A stretch of 64,000 bases of DNA from Rhodoferax sp. BLA1 (lineage in GTDB: Bacteria; Pseudomonadota; Gammaproteobacteria; Burkholderiales; Burkholderiaceae_C), in contig NZ_SZVI01000013.1 of the NCBI RefSeq assembly GCF_013416775.1, positions 62,001-126,000 on the forward strand, read 5' to 3'. The notes under the pieces were generated by a model. The model made no database searches and was not told the DNA's origin. It saw only the letters and a list, made by a program, of their open reading frames with translations. Position numbers and translations under genes: made by a program. Below are positions 8,772 to 19,570 of the stretch, piece after piece; the stretch's first letter is position 1; each line of letters starts with the position of its first letter.

Positions 8772-9578
8772 TCACTCCCCTTTGAAAAATTTCGTGCACG
8801 GGCACGCCTCTTCTGAAAACTCCTCTCGCTTGCATAAAGCTACACAGCTCTGCAAATCTTGTTTCCCACTAAACCAATCTGCACTTAGCCAAATTCCTTT
8901 GCCATTTGTGAATTCCAGGCGGCACGAGTTTCCCCCGTTTGTCATCGGCTCCCGCAGAATGGATTGGTATTGGGGCTGGTCACTGGCGTTGAGTTTTTGT
9001 ATCTGCCCCGAGGTGGCACGGCGGGTGCCTAGCCTGCGTATCTCTTTATCCGGCATAGAGTGGATGAGGTTGGCCCTCGCGACGACTCTCGGCAATTGCT
9101 CGATGGCAATGCGTTGCCATGTGTTGTCTTGCCATTTGAAGACCACATAGGGCGGGTTGGGACGTCCCCACTTGTTGTATGACTGGCAGCCCATCGGGTC
9201 AGCAACGATATAGGGCACGTTGTCCACCACATCCAACGCAAGCAACAAAAAGTTGGACATGCCCAGCTCCGCGCTGTAGCTGTCACTCCAGTTATAGATC
9301 TGTCCACTATCGGGCACAGTAAAGCTCAACTTCTGTTCAACGTATGCACCTGCTTGTCCGACCTCAGCTCGTCCCCCTCGTCGAACAAAGCGATCGGCCA
9401 CAATAGTTCGCCCATCATGCAGCAGCACTTCTTCCTGCCAGGTGTCCCCACCACCCAGGCCGCCGGGTGCAACCGCACAGGCGCTTAATGCCCCCAGGCT
9501 CAAAATCCAAAGAGCAAACATGCTCAGCGTTCTCTGCAGCAAGTTAAAGGCTGTGCTGTTCGTGGTTGTCTTATACAT
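8772..9578 (-). CDS. Hypothetical lipoprotein
   Basis: I do not recognise this family. Starting at ATG 9578-9576 the product has 268 residues, with a positively charged N-terminus, a hydrophobic stretch (MFALWILSLGALSAC) and a lipobox LSAC that would be acylated after cleavage. The mature part is rich in glycine, tryptophan and charged residues and contains several cysteines near the C-terminus (VALCKREEFSEEACPCTKF), perhaps forming disulfides or a metal site. ATG 9521 would give a shorter signal peptide. Base composition is lower in GC than the neighbours and the gene interrupts a catabolic cluster, which suggests acquisition by transfer. Confidence 0.65.
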   Translation of the reverse strand: MYKTTTNSTAFNLLQRTLSMFALWILSLGALSACAVAPGGLGGGDTWQEEVLLHDGRTIVADRFVRRGGRAEVGQAGAYVEQKLSFTVPDSGQIYNWSDSYSAELGMSNFLLLALDVVDNVPYIVADPMGCQSYNKWGRPNPPYVVFKWQDNTWQRIAIEQLPRVVARANLIHSMPDKEIRRLGTRRATSGQIQKLNASDQPQYQSILREPMTNGGNSCRLEFTNGKGIWLSADWFSGKQDLQSCVALCKREEFSEEACPCTKFFKGE

Positions 9579-9923
9579 GGTGTTCTTCGGTGTTGTTATT
9601 GACCCGACGGCTGCTGACCCTGTAGCGCCAACGATGGCATTCAAAACGAGGTTGCAGGCCGATCCCTGCCAGGTTATGCAGGAGGGCGACATGACCGTCA
9701 TCGTCCTGCGTATCTAGCACCGCCCCCTGGTTGTTCTGGATCATCACACGCACTCTTTTATGACGACCCACATCATTGGATGCTGGATGGGATCATTTAC
9801 TTCTGCGTCGTCGACTTTACAGAAGAAGGCGTGATTTTGGGCATCCTCTATTGAGGAATATGGAAGAAATATCCAAGGTGCAGGAGGGTGCACCACGGCC
9901 CTCCTGTTCTCAACCAATCTGGC
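9579..9923. other. Intergenic region between the lipoprotein gene and vanB
   Basis: I see no convincing gene in these 345 bases. They contain the promoter side of the lipoprotein gene and, near the vanB end, a small hairpin (9882-9905). Short reading frames here lack ribosome binding sites and recognisable motifs. Confidence 0.5.
9882..9905 (-). terminator. Hairpin downstream of vanB
   Basis: AGGAGGG (9882-9888) pairs with CCCTCCT (9899-9905). Read in the vanB direction it is followed by a moderately T-rich stretch (ATATTTCTTCC), so it is a weak candidate terminator for vanAB. Confidence 0.45.
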
Positions 9924-10889
9924 TCACAGATCCAGCACCAGCCGCGCCGTCTTGGCGCGGGAGCAACAGGGCAAAAACTGGTCGTTGGCGGCCTGTTCTT
10001 CAGGGGTCAGGTAGCTGTCTTTGTGCTCGGGCACACCTTGCAACACCCGGGTCAGGCAGGTGCCGCAGACACCCTGCTCGCAGGCAAACTCGATCTCCAC
10101 CCCCGCAGCAGATAAGGCCTGCAGCACCGTCTGGCCACCCGCCACTGGGATCACTTTGCCGCTGCTGCCCAGTTGCACTTCAAAGCTGGCCTCGTCCGCG
10201 CTGTGTTCCACCTCGGCGGCAAAAAACTCGTAGTGCAACTGTGCCTCGGGCCAGCCGTTGGCGCGGGCCTTGCCCAGCACCGCATCCATGAAACCCTTGG
10301 GACCACAAACATACAGGTGCAAGCCCTGTGTGGGGGTTGCCAGCAGCGCCGTCAGGTCCAGTTGTTGTGCGGGTGCGGCGTCATCAAAATGGAACTGGAC
10401 ACGCTGGGCAAAGGCCGACGCTGCGATGTGCTGGACAAAGGCGGTACGTTCCCGAGAACGGCTGCAGTAATGCAGCTCAAAGTCAGCCCCCATCTTGGCC
10501 AGTTGCTCAGCCATACACAGAATGGGCGTGATGCCAATGCCACCGGCCAGCAGCAGATGGCGTTGGGCATCCTGCTGCAAGGCAAAGTGGTTTTTGGGTG
10601 GACTGATCTGCAAGGTTTGCCCAGCGTTCACCAGGTTGTGCACGGCCACCGAACCACCGCGCGAGACCGGGTCGCGCAGCACACCAATCACATAACGATG
10701 CTGCTCCTGCGGGTCGTTGCACAACGAATAAGAACGGGTCAAGCCGCCGGGCAAATGCACGTCGATGTGGGCGCCCGCCGAAAACGCGGGCAGGCTCTGC
10801 CCCGGCAAGGCGTGTAACTCCAGCGCACAGATGTCCTGCGCCTCGGTCCATTTGCGTGCCACCTGCACAGAAAGTGTCGAACTTGTCAT
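9924..10889 (-). CDS. vanB: Vanillate O-demethylase reductase subunit
   Basis: A 321-residue reductase of the phthalate dioxygenase reductase family: flavin-binding barrel (RSYSLCNDP near residue 53), NAD-binding domain (GGIGITPILCMAEQL near residue 116) and C-terminal plant-type 2Fe-2S ferredoxin domain with CEQGVCGTC and a distant fourth cysteine in PCCSR. It passes electrons from NADH through flavin and iron-sulfur cluster to VanA, allowing oxidative demethylation of vanillate to protocatechuate. It follows vanA by 19 bases in the same operon. The exact methoxy-aromatic substrate cannot be read from sequence. Confidence 0.9.
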   Translation of the reverse strand: MTSSTLSVQVARKWTEAQDICALELHALPGQSLPAFSAGAHIDVHLPGGLTRSYSLCNDPQEQHRYVIGVLRDPVSRGGSVAVHNLVNAGQTLQISPPKNHFALQQDAQRHLLLAGGIGITPILCMAEQLAKMGADFELHYCSRSRERTAFVQHIAASAFAQRVQFHFDDAAPAQQLDLTALLATPTQGLHLYVCGPKGFMDAVLGKARANGWPEAQLHYEFFAAEVEHSADEASFEVQLGSSGKVIPVAGGQTVLQALSAAGVEIEFACEQGVCGTCLTRVLQGVPEHKDSYLTPEEQAANDQFLPCCSRAKTARLVLDL

Positions 10890-10908
10890 GTTGTTATGAG
10901 AAAAATAG

Positions 10909-11961
10909 TCAAGCAGCCAACACGGACGGGGGCTGTGCGGCTTCCTGGGCGATCAAGCGGTCCAGCACACGGCGCGACTGCACACCACCGGCGTCGATGT
11001 TGAGCATCAGCAGGGCGCGCTCGGGGTGCGCCAGCAGGTTCTTTTGCTGGCGCTCCAGCATCTCCAGGTCTTCGGCAAAAATTTTGCCCTGGCCCTCGCG
11101 GATGCTGGCGGTCAGCGCCCGGTCTTCAGGTTTGAACTTGCGCGCCATGCCCCAGAAGTAATGGATCGAGGTCTCGGTCTCGGGCGTAATGAAGTCGACC
11201 ACCACGCTGTAAGCTTTTTTGTGGTTGGGCGCGTCGTAACCACCATGCCCCTGGTGCGCCACACCCACTTCAATCATCACATGGCTCGGCGGGGTGAAGC
11301 GGCAAATCTGCCAGCGGTCCACCGGCACATCATCGGCCAGGTTGTTGGCACGCAAACCCATTTTCCAAAACGGCGGCGGCTGGATGCCGCTCATGAAGCG
11401 GCTGGTGACCACCATGTCGCCCTCGGTGGTGGTCTTACAGGGCGTCTCATCAATTTCTTTCTGACCGATGCTGCTGGCATGGACATAGGTCTCGTGCGTC
11501 AGGTCCATCAGGTTGTCGATCATCAGGCGGTAGTCGCAAGCGATGTGGTACAGCCCACCACCATAGGCCCACTCGGGGTTGTCATACCAGTCCATGTGCG
11601 GGATTTGGGCCTCGTCGGCCTGGGCCGCATCACCTGGCCAGACCCAGATGAAGCCGTAACGCTCCACCACCGGGTAACTTTTGATCGCGGGAAAACCGCG
11701 CACCCGCTGGCCCGGCATGGCAATGGTTTTGCCCTGACAGCCCATTTCCAGGCCGTGGTAACCACAGATCAGCTTGCCCTCAGACACATAACCGAGTGAC
11801 AGCGGTGCGCCCCGGTGCGGGCAAAAGTCTTCCACCGCAGCCACCTTGTTGGCCTCGCCACGGTAGAAGGCGATGGACTCGCCGCAGATGGTGCGGCCCA
11901 GGGGTTTGTCGTCGATCTCGTTTGGGGTGGCAGCAACATACCAGGTGTTTTTCAGGAACAT
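10909..11961 (-). CDS. vanA: Vanillate O-demethylase oxygenase subunit (Rieske)
   Basis: A 350-residue Rieske non-haem iron oxygenase. The N-terminal Rieske domain carries CPHRGAPL and CGYHGLEM (about residues 47-72), ligands for the 2Fe-2S centre. The catalytic domain has DNLMDLTHETYVH (about residues 148-160), which supplies mononuclear iron ligands and the bridging aspartate. With VanB it removes the methyl group of vanillate, yielding protocatechuate and formaldehyde. It is the first gene of the vanAB transcript, with candidate operators at 12016 and 12079. PobA also makes protocatechuate, so both branches meet. Confidence 0.92.
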   Translation of the reverse strand: MFLKNTWYVAATPNEIDDKPLGRTICGESIAFYRGEANKVAAVEDFCPHRGAPLSLGYVSEGKLICGYHGLEMGCQGKTIAMPGQRVRGFPAIKSYPVVERYGFIWVWPGDAAQADEAQIPHMDWYDNPEWAYGGGLYHIACDYRLMIDNLMDLTHETYVHASSIGQKEIDETPCKTTTEGDMVVTSRFMSGIQPPPFWKMGLRANNLADDVPVDRWQICRFTPPSHVMIEVGVAHQGHGGYDAPNHKKAYSVVVDFITPETETSIHYFWGMARKFKPEDRALTASIREGQGKIFAEDLEMLERQQKNLLAHPERALLMLNIDAGGVQSRRVLDRLIAQEAAQPPSVLAA

Positions 11962-12015
11962 GGTGACCTCTATGGGATAGGCTAAGGGCTAAGTAAACCG
12001 TTGGATGCACCAATT

Positions 12016-12025
12016 CTGTATACAA
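12016..12025. promoter_or_regulatory. Candidate GntR-type operator 1 upstream of vanA
   Basis: CTGTATACAA matches the palindrome TTGTATACAA in 9 of 10 positions and contains the perfect 8-base palindrome TGTATACA. It lies about 55 bases upstream of the vanA start. A further symmetric motif, TTGGATGCACCAA (12001-12013), is adjacent. Confidence 0.45.
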
Positions 12026-12078
12026 CAAACCCCTAAAACAAGCTGATTTGCCCTTGATAAAGGGTAAATCCTAGTCTG

Positions 12079-12088
12079 TTGTATCCAA
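12079..12088. promoter_or_regulatory. Candidate GntR-type operator 2 upstream of vanA
   Basis: TTGTATCCAA matches the palindrome TTGTATACAA in 9 of 10 positions, 63 bases from the first site (about six helical turns). Two sites on one face of the DNA would allow cooperative repression. The complement contains ATTGGATACAA, similar to reported VanR operators built around ATTGGATCCAAT. Confidence 0.42.
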
Positions 12089-12276
12089 TAGCAGATATAA
12101 CAAGATGTTGAACCGCTCACCCCTGCACCTGACAGCGACCCCGCCAAGCGCCACCGTGGAGAAGGTGAGCGCCCCGGATCAACGGGGTAGGAGGTTTGGT
12201 GTTTTGAAGTCAGCTGCGAGGCAAACCCGTGTGCCCGGTTAGGGTGTCGGCTTGGCCACGGATTTCAAGCCAAATC

Positions 12277-12322
12277 GGCATCTAGTCCTTATCCAACAAG
12301 GGCCAGTAGCTCCTGATATTGC
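12277..12322 (-). repeat. Dispersed palindromic repeat, copy G
   Basis: The plus strand reads GGCATCTAGTCCTTATCC, then AACAAGGGCCAGTAGCTC, then CTGATATT, a degenerate copy of the repeat. It lies 6 bases after the stop codon of the alpha/beta hydrolase gene, in the same orientation relative to that gene as copies A, B and F relative to theirs. Confidence 0.65.
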
Positions 12323-12328
12323 AGCAGC

Positions 12329-13039
12329 TTAACGCTGCAACCAGCGTTGCATCGCGGCCGTGACGGCCTCGGGCTGCTCCAGTGTGCTCATGTGGCCGCA
12401 GTGGCGGACCACCACCAGCTCGGCATCGCGGATGACGCGGGCAAACGCCGCGTGTTGCTCGGGCGGGCTCCACAGGTCTTGCTCACCGGTCAGCACCAGG
12501 GTCGGGCCGTTGATGGTGGGCAACACCACCGCCGCGTCCGGACGGGCCAGCAGCGCGTGGATCTGTGCGGCAAAACGCTCGGGGTTGCTGCGCTCCAACA
12601 TGTCCAGAATCGACTCGAACAGCGGCGTACCGTGCACATCCGGGTGCACCATGTTGGGTAGCCATTGGCGCCCCATGACCCGCATGCCCTGCTCTTTGGC
12701 CAGTGCCACCAGGGCCAGTCGGCCCGCTTTTTCCTTGACGCCGGGCTCCCCCTCGGCCAGGGGGTGGGTGCCGGTATCGAGCAAGGCCAGATGTGACACA
12801 CGCTGCGGCGCCAGGCGCACCACCTCTAGCGCAACGCGCCCGCCCATCGAATGGCCAGCCAGCGCAAACACCCCTGGCGGTGCGGTCTCCAGCACCTGGC
12901 GGGCCATGTCGGCCAAGGTGGTGTGCAGGCCGTAGTCCATCACGATGCAGTCATGGGTGGCCGACAAGGCGGGCAGTTGTGGTGCCCAGACGGCGTCATC
13001 ACACATCAGCCCGGGGCAAAGGATCAAAACGGGTTTCAT
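12329..13039 (-). CDS. Alpha/beta hydrolase
   Basis: A 236-residue protein with the nucleophile elbow GHSMGG (serine near residue 64), an acidic candidate in TGEQDLWSP and a C-terminal histidine in RHCGHMSTLEQP, completing a Ser-Asp-His triad. The fold class includes 3-oxoadipate enol-lactonase (PcaD) and many esterases. It lies upstream of vanAB on the same strand with a 367-base gap, so it may act on ring-cleavage products of the protocatechuate pathway, but no substrate can be assigned. Its 3' end is followed by repeat copy G. Confidence 0.85.
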   Translation of the reverse strand: MKPVLILCPGLMCDDAVWAPQLPALSATHDCIVMDYGLHTTLADMARQVLETAPPGVFALAGHSMGGRVALEVVRLAPQRVSHLALLDTGTHPLAEGEPGVKEKAGRLALVALAKEQGMRVMGRQWLPNMVHPDVHGTPLFESILDMLERSNPERFAAQIHALLARPDAAVVLPTINGPTLVLTGEQDLWSPPEQHAAFARVIRDAELVVVRHCGHMSTLEQPEAVTAAMQRWLQR

Positions 13040-13221
13040 CTCAAGTCACTCCAGTCAATCGCAGGGGCCAACACAGCAGGCACAAGCACCAGGACACTGC
13101 AATAAGCTTGCCAGTATCCCGTCCAGAACAAGGTCGGGTCTGGTGCACAGCGTGGTCTGACCGACATCCCGGCGCCGACACCTCAGATCATCGCAGCCTG
13201 GTATGACAACTGGCTGTCAGA

Positions 13222-15615
<2,394 letters not shown>

Positions 15616-15641
15616 GGGGAACTCTTGTGATCTGCTCTAAC

Positions 15642-15690
15642 TGTTGTAGCTTTTAGCCCTTTACTTATAAGGGCTGGTGGCAAAAAAGAC
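15642..15690 (+). repeat. Dispersed palindromic repeat, copy C
   Basis: Reads TGTTGTAGCTTTTAGCCCTT, then TACTTATAAGGGCTGGTGGC, then AAAAAAGAC. AGCCCTT and AAGGGCT form the central stem. It abuts the parE stop codon (TAG at 15692-15690) and fills the parE-parC gap. Confidence 0.78.
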
Positions 15691-17660
15691 TAAATATCCA
15701 GCTCCACCGAATCGCCGTGCAACTCCATCAGGTCGCGCCGGGCACCGGCTTCACCCTTGCCCATGAGCTTGGTCATCAGCTCGGCGGTCTGTGTGGTATC
15801 CAGCCCGCCCAGCCCCACCTGCAGCAGACGCCGGGTGTCGGGGTTCAGGGTGGTGTCCCACAGTTGTTCGGCATTCATTTCACCCAGACCTTTGAAACGG
15901 CTGATGGTCCAGGCGCCTTCACGCACACCTTCCTTGCGTAACTTGTCCAGGATCACCGTCAGCTCACCTTCGTCCAGCGCATAGGCCTTGGACGCGGGCT
16001 TTTTGCCACGCGCAGGTGCATCGACCCGGAACAAGGGCGGGCGCGCCACATAAATATGACCGGCATCCACCAGCTTGGGGAAGTGTTTGAAAAACAGGGT
16101 CAGCAACAGCACCTGGATGTGTGAGCCGTCCACGTCCGCATCACTCAGGATACAGATCTTGCCGTAACGCAAACCGCTCAAGTCCGGTGCATCGTTGGCA
16201 CCATGCGGGTCGACCCCAATGGCCACCGCAATGTCGTGGATTTCGTTGTTGGCAAACAGGCGGTCACGCTCGACCTCCCAGGTGTTGAGCACCTTGCCAC
16301 GCAGCGGCAGCACGGCCTGGCTTTCCTTGTTGCGGCCCATCTTGGCGCTGCCACCGGCCGAGTCACCTTCGACCAGGAACATTTCGTTCTCGAGAATATC
16401 GCGGCTTTCGCAGTCGGTCAGCTTGCCGGGCAACACCGCCACGCCTGAGCCCTTGCGTTTTTCGACCTTCTGGCTGGCCTTCTGGCGGCTTTGTGCGGCC
16501 TTGATCGCGAGTTCGGCCAGCTTCTTGCCGTGTTCCACGTTCTGGTTGAGCCATAACTCCAGCGCCGGGCGCACAAAACTCGACACCAGCCGCACCGCGT
16601 CGCGCGAGTTGAGGCGCTCCTTGATCTGGCCCTGGAACTGCGGGTCCAGCACCTTGGTCGAGAGCACATAACTGGCGCGTGCAAACACGTCGTCGGGCAA
16701 CAGCTTGATGCCCTTGGGCAGCAAGGAATGCATCTCGACGAAGCTTTTAACGGCGGTAAACAGGCCGTCGCGCAGGCCGGACTCGTGGGTGCCTCCGGCG
16801 GTGGTCGGGATCAGGTTGACATAACTTTCACGCACCGGCTGGCCATCTTCGGTGAAGGCGACACACCAGGCGGCACCTTCGCCATCGGCAAAACTGTCGT
16901 TTTGGGCGTCGGCAAAACCATCCCCTTCAAACAGCGGGATCACCGGTTCACCGTTCAGGGTTTGGGTCAGGTAGTCGCGCAGACCCCCTTTGAACAGCCA
17001 GGTTTGGGTGTCCTTGGTCTTCTCCTGGGTCAGGGTCACCGTCACACCGGGCATCAACACGGCTTTGCTGCGTAACAGGTGCTCCAGGTGCGCCATCGGC
17101 AGCGCCATCGATTCGAAATATTTGGCATCGGGCCAGACCCGCACCAGCGTGCCGCTGCGCCGTTCGCCGTCCCCCGCTGGCCGCACTTCCAGCGGCTCAA
17201 TCACATCACCGCCCGAGAACACCAGCCGCGCCACCTGGCTCTCACGGTAGGTGGTGGCCTCCAGACGGCTGCTCAAGGCATTGGTCACACTGACACCCAC
17301 ACCATGCAAACCACCCGAGAAGCTGTAAGCGCCGCCAGTACCTTTGTCGAACTTGCCACCGGCGTGCAACTGGGTGAACACCAGTTCAATCACCGGTGCG
17401 TTTTCGGTCGGGTGCAGGCCAAACGGGATGCCGCGGCCATCGTCCTCGATGCTGACTGAGCCGTCGCCATGCACCGTGACCTTGATCTTTTTGCCATGTC
17501 CGGCCAGCGCTTCGTCGGCCGCGTTGTCCAGCACTTCCTGGATGATGTGTAGCGGGTTGTCGGTGCGGGTGTACATGCCCGGACGCTGTTTGACGGGCTC
17601 GAGCCCTTTCAAAACGCGGATCGAGCCTTCAGAGTATTCAGAGTTGGGTTTGGTAGCCAT
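15690..17660 (-). CDS. parE: DNA topoisomerase IV subunit B
   Basis: A 656-residue ATPase subunit. GHKL-type ATP-binding motifs are visible: EVLDNAADEALAG near residue 43, DDGRGIPFG near residue 73, and GGLHGVGVSVTNALS near residue 116. The Toprim domain has the EGDSAGGSAK motif near residue 433, followed by an acidic DADVDGSHI metal-binding segment. It pairs with ParC just downstream. The start at ATG 17660 gives the normal family N-terminus and lies divergent to an MFS gene. Confidence 0.95.
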   Translation of the reverse strand: MATKPNSEYSEGSIRVLKGLEPVKQRPGMYTRTDNPLHIIQEVLDNAADEALAGHGKKIKVTVHGDGSVSIEDDGRGIPFGLHPTENAPVIELVFTQLHAGGKFDKGTGGAYSFSGGLHGVGVSVTNALSSRLEATTYRESQVARLVFSGGDVIEPLEVRPAGDGERRSGTLVRVWPDAKYFESMALPMAHLEHLLRSKAVLMPGVTVTLTQEKTKDTQTWLFKGGLRDYLTQTLNGEPVIPLFEGDGFADAQNDSFADGEGAAWCVAFTEDGQPVRESYVNLIPTTAGGTHESGLRDGLFTAVKSFVEMHSLLPKGIKLLPDDVFARASYVLSTKVLDPQFQGQIKERLNSRDAVRLVSSFVRPALELWLNQNVEHGKKLAELAIKAAQSRQKASQKVEKRKGSGVAVLPGKLTDCESRDILENEMFLVEGDSAGGSAKMGRNKESQAVLPLRGKVLNTWEVERDRLFANNEIHDIAVAIGVDPHGANDAPDLSGLRYGKICILSDADVDGSHIQVLLLTLFFKHFPKLVDAGHIYVARPPLFRVDAPARGKKPASKAYALDEGELTVILDKLRKEGVREGAWTISRFKGLGEMNAEQLWDTTLNPDTRRLLQVGLGGLDTTQTAELMTKLMGKGEAGARRDLMELHGDSVELDI

Positions 17661-17746
17661 AGCCCGTGATTGTAGTCATGGGCCGGCAATCCACTGGATA
17701 CAAAAACAGGCTTTTAAACCCAAACGGCTGAGCCCTTAACCCGGAT

Positions 17747-17776
17747 GTGACTGGTTTCATGCCAATTGGCTATATT
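17747..17776 (+). promoter_or_regulatory. Candidate promoter of the MFS gene, possibly leaderless
   Basis: GTGACT (17747-17752) and TATATT (17771-17776) with an 18-base spacer resemble a sigma-70 promoter. The expected transcription start falls on or next to the ATG at 17783, leaving no 5' leader and no ribosome binding site. Confidence 0.4.
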
Positions 17777-17782
17777 CCAGCG

Positions 17783-19003
17783 ATGTCTGAACACAGCCCC
17801 AAACTCTCCCTCACCCAAATTCTGATCTGTGGTGCCGCCATCGTGACCGTTTCGATGGGCATCCGCCACGGTTTTGGCCTGTGGTTGCAACCGATCACAC
17901 AGGCGCAGAGTTGGAGCCGTGAAACCTTTGCCCTGGCGTTGGCGATCCAGAATCTGGTGTGGGGCGTGGCTGGCATTTTTGCCGGCATGTTGGCAGACCG
18001 GTTTGGCGCCTTTCGCGTGATTGTGGCTGGTGCCCTGCTGTATGCGCTGGGTTTGTTGGGTATGGCGTATGCCACCACGGCGCTGGCTTTTTCATTAACC
18101 GCCGGGGTGTTGATTGGGTTGGCGCAGGCCGGCACCACCTACGCCATCGTCTACGGCGTGATTGGCCGCAATGTGCCGGCCAGCAAACGCTCCTGGGCCA
18201 TGGGCATTGCCGCTGCCGCGGGCTCGTTTGGCCAGTTTCTGATGGTGCCGACCGAAGGTTTCCTGATCAACCAACTGGGTTGGCAGAACGCACTGGTCAC
18301 CCTGGCGCTGGCCGCGCTGGTGCTGCTTCCGCTGGCCTGGGGGCTGCGTGAACCCGATGCCCGGGGTGGCGCCGGACATTTCCGTGAGCAGTCGATCCTG
18401 CAGGCGCTGCGTGAGGCTCTGCACTACCGCAGCTTCCAGCTGCTCATGGCCGGGTATTTTGTGTGTGGCTTTCAGGTGGTGTTCATTGGTGTGCACATGC
18501 CAAGCTACCTCAAGGACCATGGCCTGTCGCCCCAGGTGGCCAGTTATTCGCTGGCCTTGATTGGCTTGTTCAACGTGTTTGGCACCTATGCCGCCGGCGT
18601 GCTGGGGCAACGCCTGCAAAAGAGACACATCCTGGCTTTCATTTACCTGGCGCGTGCGGTGGTGATCAGTGTCTTCTTACTGGTGCCGCTGACACCGTTA
18701 AGCGTCTACGTTTTTTCAGCGGTAATGGGCCTGCTGTGGCTGTCCACCGTGCCGCCCACCAATGCGGCGGTGGCGCAGATTTTTGGGGTGGCGCATTTGT
18801 CGATGCTGGGTGGTTTTGTGTTTTTCAGCCACCAGATCGGCTCGTTTCTGGGGGTCTGGCTCGGCGGCTGGTTGTATGACCGCACCGGCAGTTACGACAT
18901 CGTCTGGTACATCGCCATTGCATTGGGGGTGCTGGCCGCGCTGGTGAACCTGCCGATCAAAGAAGCGGCGATTGTGCGCACCCCCGCGCCACAGGCCGCA
19001 TGA
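17783..19003 (+). CDS. MFS transporter
   Basis: A 406-residue transporter with twelve predicted hydrophobic segments and a central cytoplasmic loop (REPDARGGAGHFREQ). The segment GMLADRFGAFRVIVAGALL between helices 2 and 3 is the major-facilitator loop signature. The pattern resembles oxalate/formate and monocarboxylate-type carriers, so a carboxylate substrate is likely but unproven. ATG 17783 is chosen; two upstream ATGs (17747 and 17759) overlap the candidate promoter. A small ORF follows 4 bases after the stop. Confidence 0.85.
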   Translation: MSEHSPKLSLTQILICGAAIVTVSMGIRHGFGLWLQPITQAQSWSRETFALALAIQNLVWGVAGIFAGMLADRFGAFRVIVAGALLYALGLLGMAYATTALAFSLTAGVLIGLAQAGTTYAIVYGVIGRNVPASKRSWAMGIAAAAGSFGQFLMVPTEGFLINQLGWQNALVTLALAALVLLPLAWGLREPDARGGAGHFREQSILQALREALHYRSFQLLMAGYFVCGFQVVFIGVHMPSYLKDHGLSPQVASYSLALIGLFNVFGTYAAGVLGQRLQKRHILAFIYLARAVVISVFLLVPLTPLSVYVFSAVMGLLWLSTVPPTNAAVAQIFGVAHLSMLGGFVFFSHQIGSFLGVWLGGWLYDRTGSYDIVWYIAIALGVLAALVNLPIKEAAIVRTPAPQAA

Positions 19004-19007
19004 GACC

Positions 19008-19133
19008 ATGAAACCCGCCATCAAACTCCTGGGGTACGCCCTGATGCTCGGGCTGCTGGCGCTGGTGTTTGCTTTGTATGGCCAGCCCGACTTCATGTTG
19101 ACCTTGGCAAACCAGGTCTGGGGCTGTTTCTGA
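19008..19133 (+). CDS. 41-residue membrane microprotein
   Basis: ATG 19008 opens a 41-residue frame ending at TGA 19131, beginning 4 bases after the MFS stop. The product starts MKPAIKLLGYALMLGLLALV and forms one hydrophobic helix with a positively charged N-terminus, then a short tail with tryptophan and cysteine (NQVWGCF). The spacing suggests translational coupling to the transporter gene. I know of no named family. It could be a transporter-associated single-pass protein, or chance, but the hydrophobic pattern and position favour a real gene. Confidence 0.55.
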   Translation: MKPAIKLLGYALMLGLLALVFALYGQPDFMLTLANQVWGCF

Positions 19134-19162
19134 GTGTCTCTGTTCCAGACAGACAGCTAGCA

Positions 19163-19570
19163 GGCTACTGAAATACCCCCCCTGAGCGGTAAAGTTTGAA
19201 GCGGCGTAGCCACAACCCCCTCCACCCGAGACAAAAGACACCGAGCATGCGCGGCGCCGACACCTTCACAGAGAGCTTGTTCACGATGCGCCGTCTGGAT
19301 GACTTCGTTCCAGTTAGCCACCCGCTGCGTCCCGTGCGAAAGATGGTCAACCAAGCCTTGAAGAACATCGAACCACTGCTCTCAGGCATGTACGTCGCCA
19401 TCATCAAAGGCGGGCGACCCAGCATTGCGCCAGAGAAGTTGTTGCGTGCCATGCTCCTGCAAATTTTCTACAGCATCCGCTCAGAGCGCATGCTCATGGA
19501 ACAGACCCAATATAACCTGTTGTTTCGATGGTTCATCGGCCTGTCCATGGATGATGCGGCCTTAATTTGA
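19163..19570 (+). pseudogene. Truncated IS5-family transposase with left IS end
   Basis: From ATG 19247 the frame reads MRGADTFTESLFTMRRLDDF, then RPSIAPEKLLRAMLLQIFYS and YNLLFRWFIGLSMDD, the N-terminal portion of IS5/IS1182-group transposases. It ends at a stop after about 107 residues, where a full enzyme has 300 or more, so the catalytic DDE domain is lost. Upstream, GGCTACTGAAATACCCCCC (19163-19181) looks like the left terminal sequence. No right end is visible. This is a dead remnant. Confidence 0.8.

Larger units (their letters stand above)
11962..12328. other. vanA upstream region (no gene seen)
   Basis: These 367 bases between vanA and the alpha/beta hydrolase gene (both minus strand) contain the candidate GntR operators for vanA near its start and repeat copy G next to the hydrolase stop. 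I see no supported protein gene in the middle part. Confidence 0.6.
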
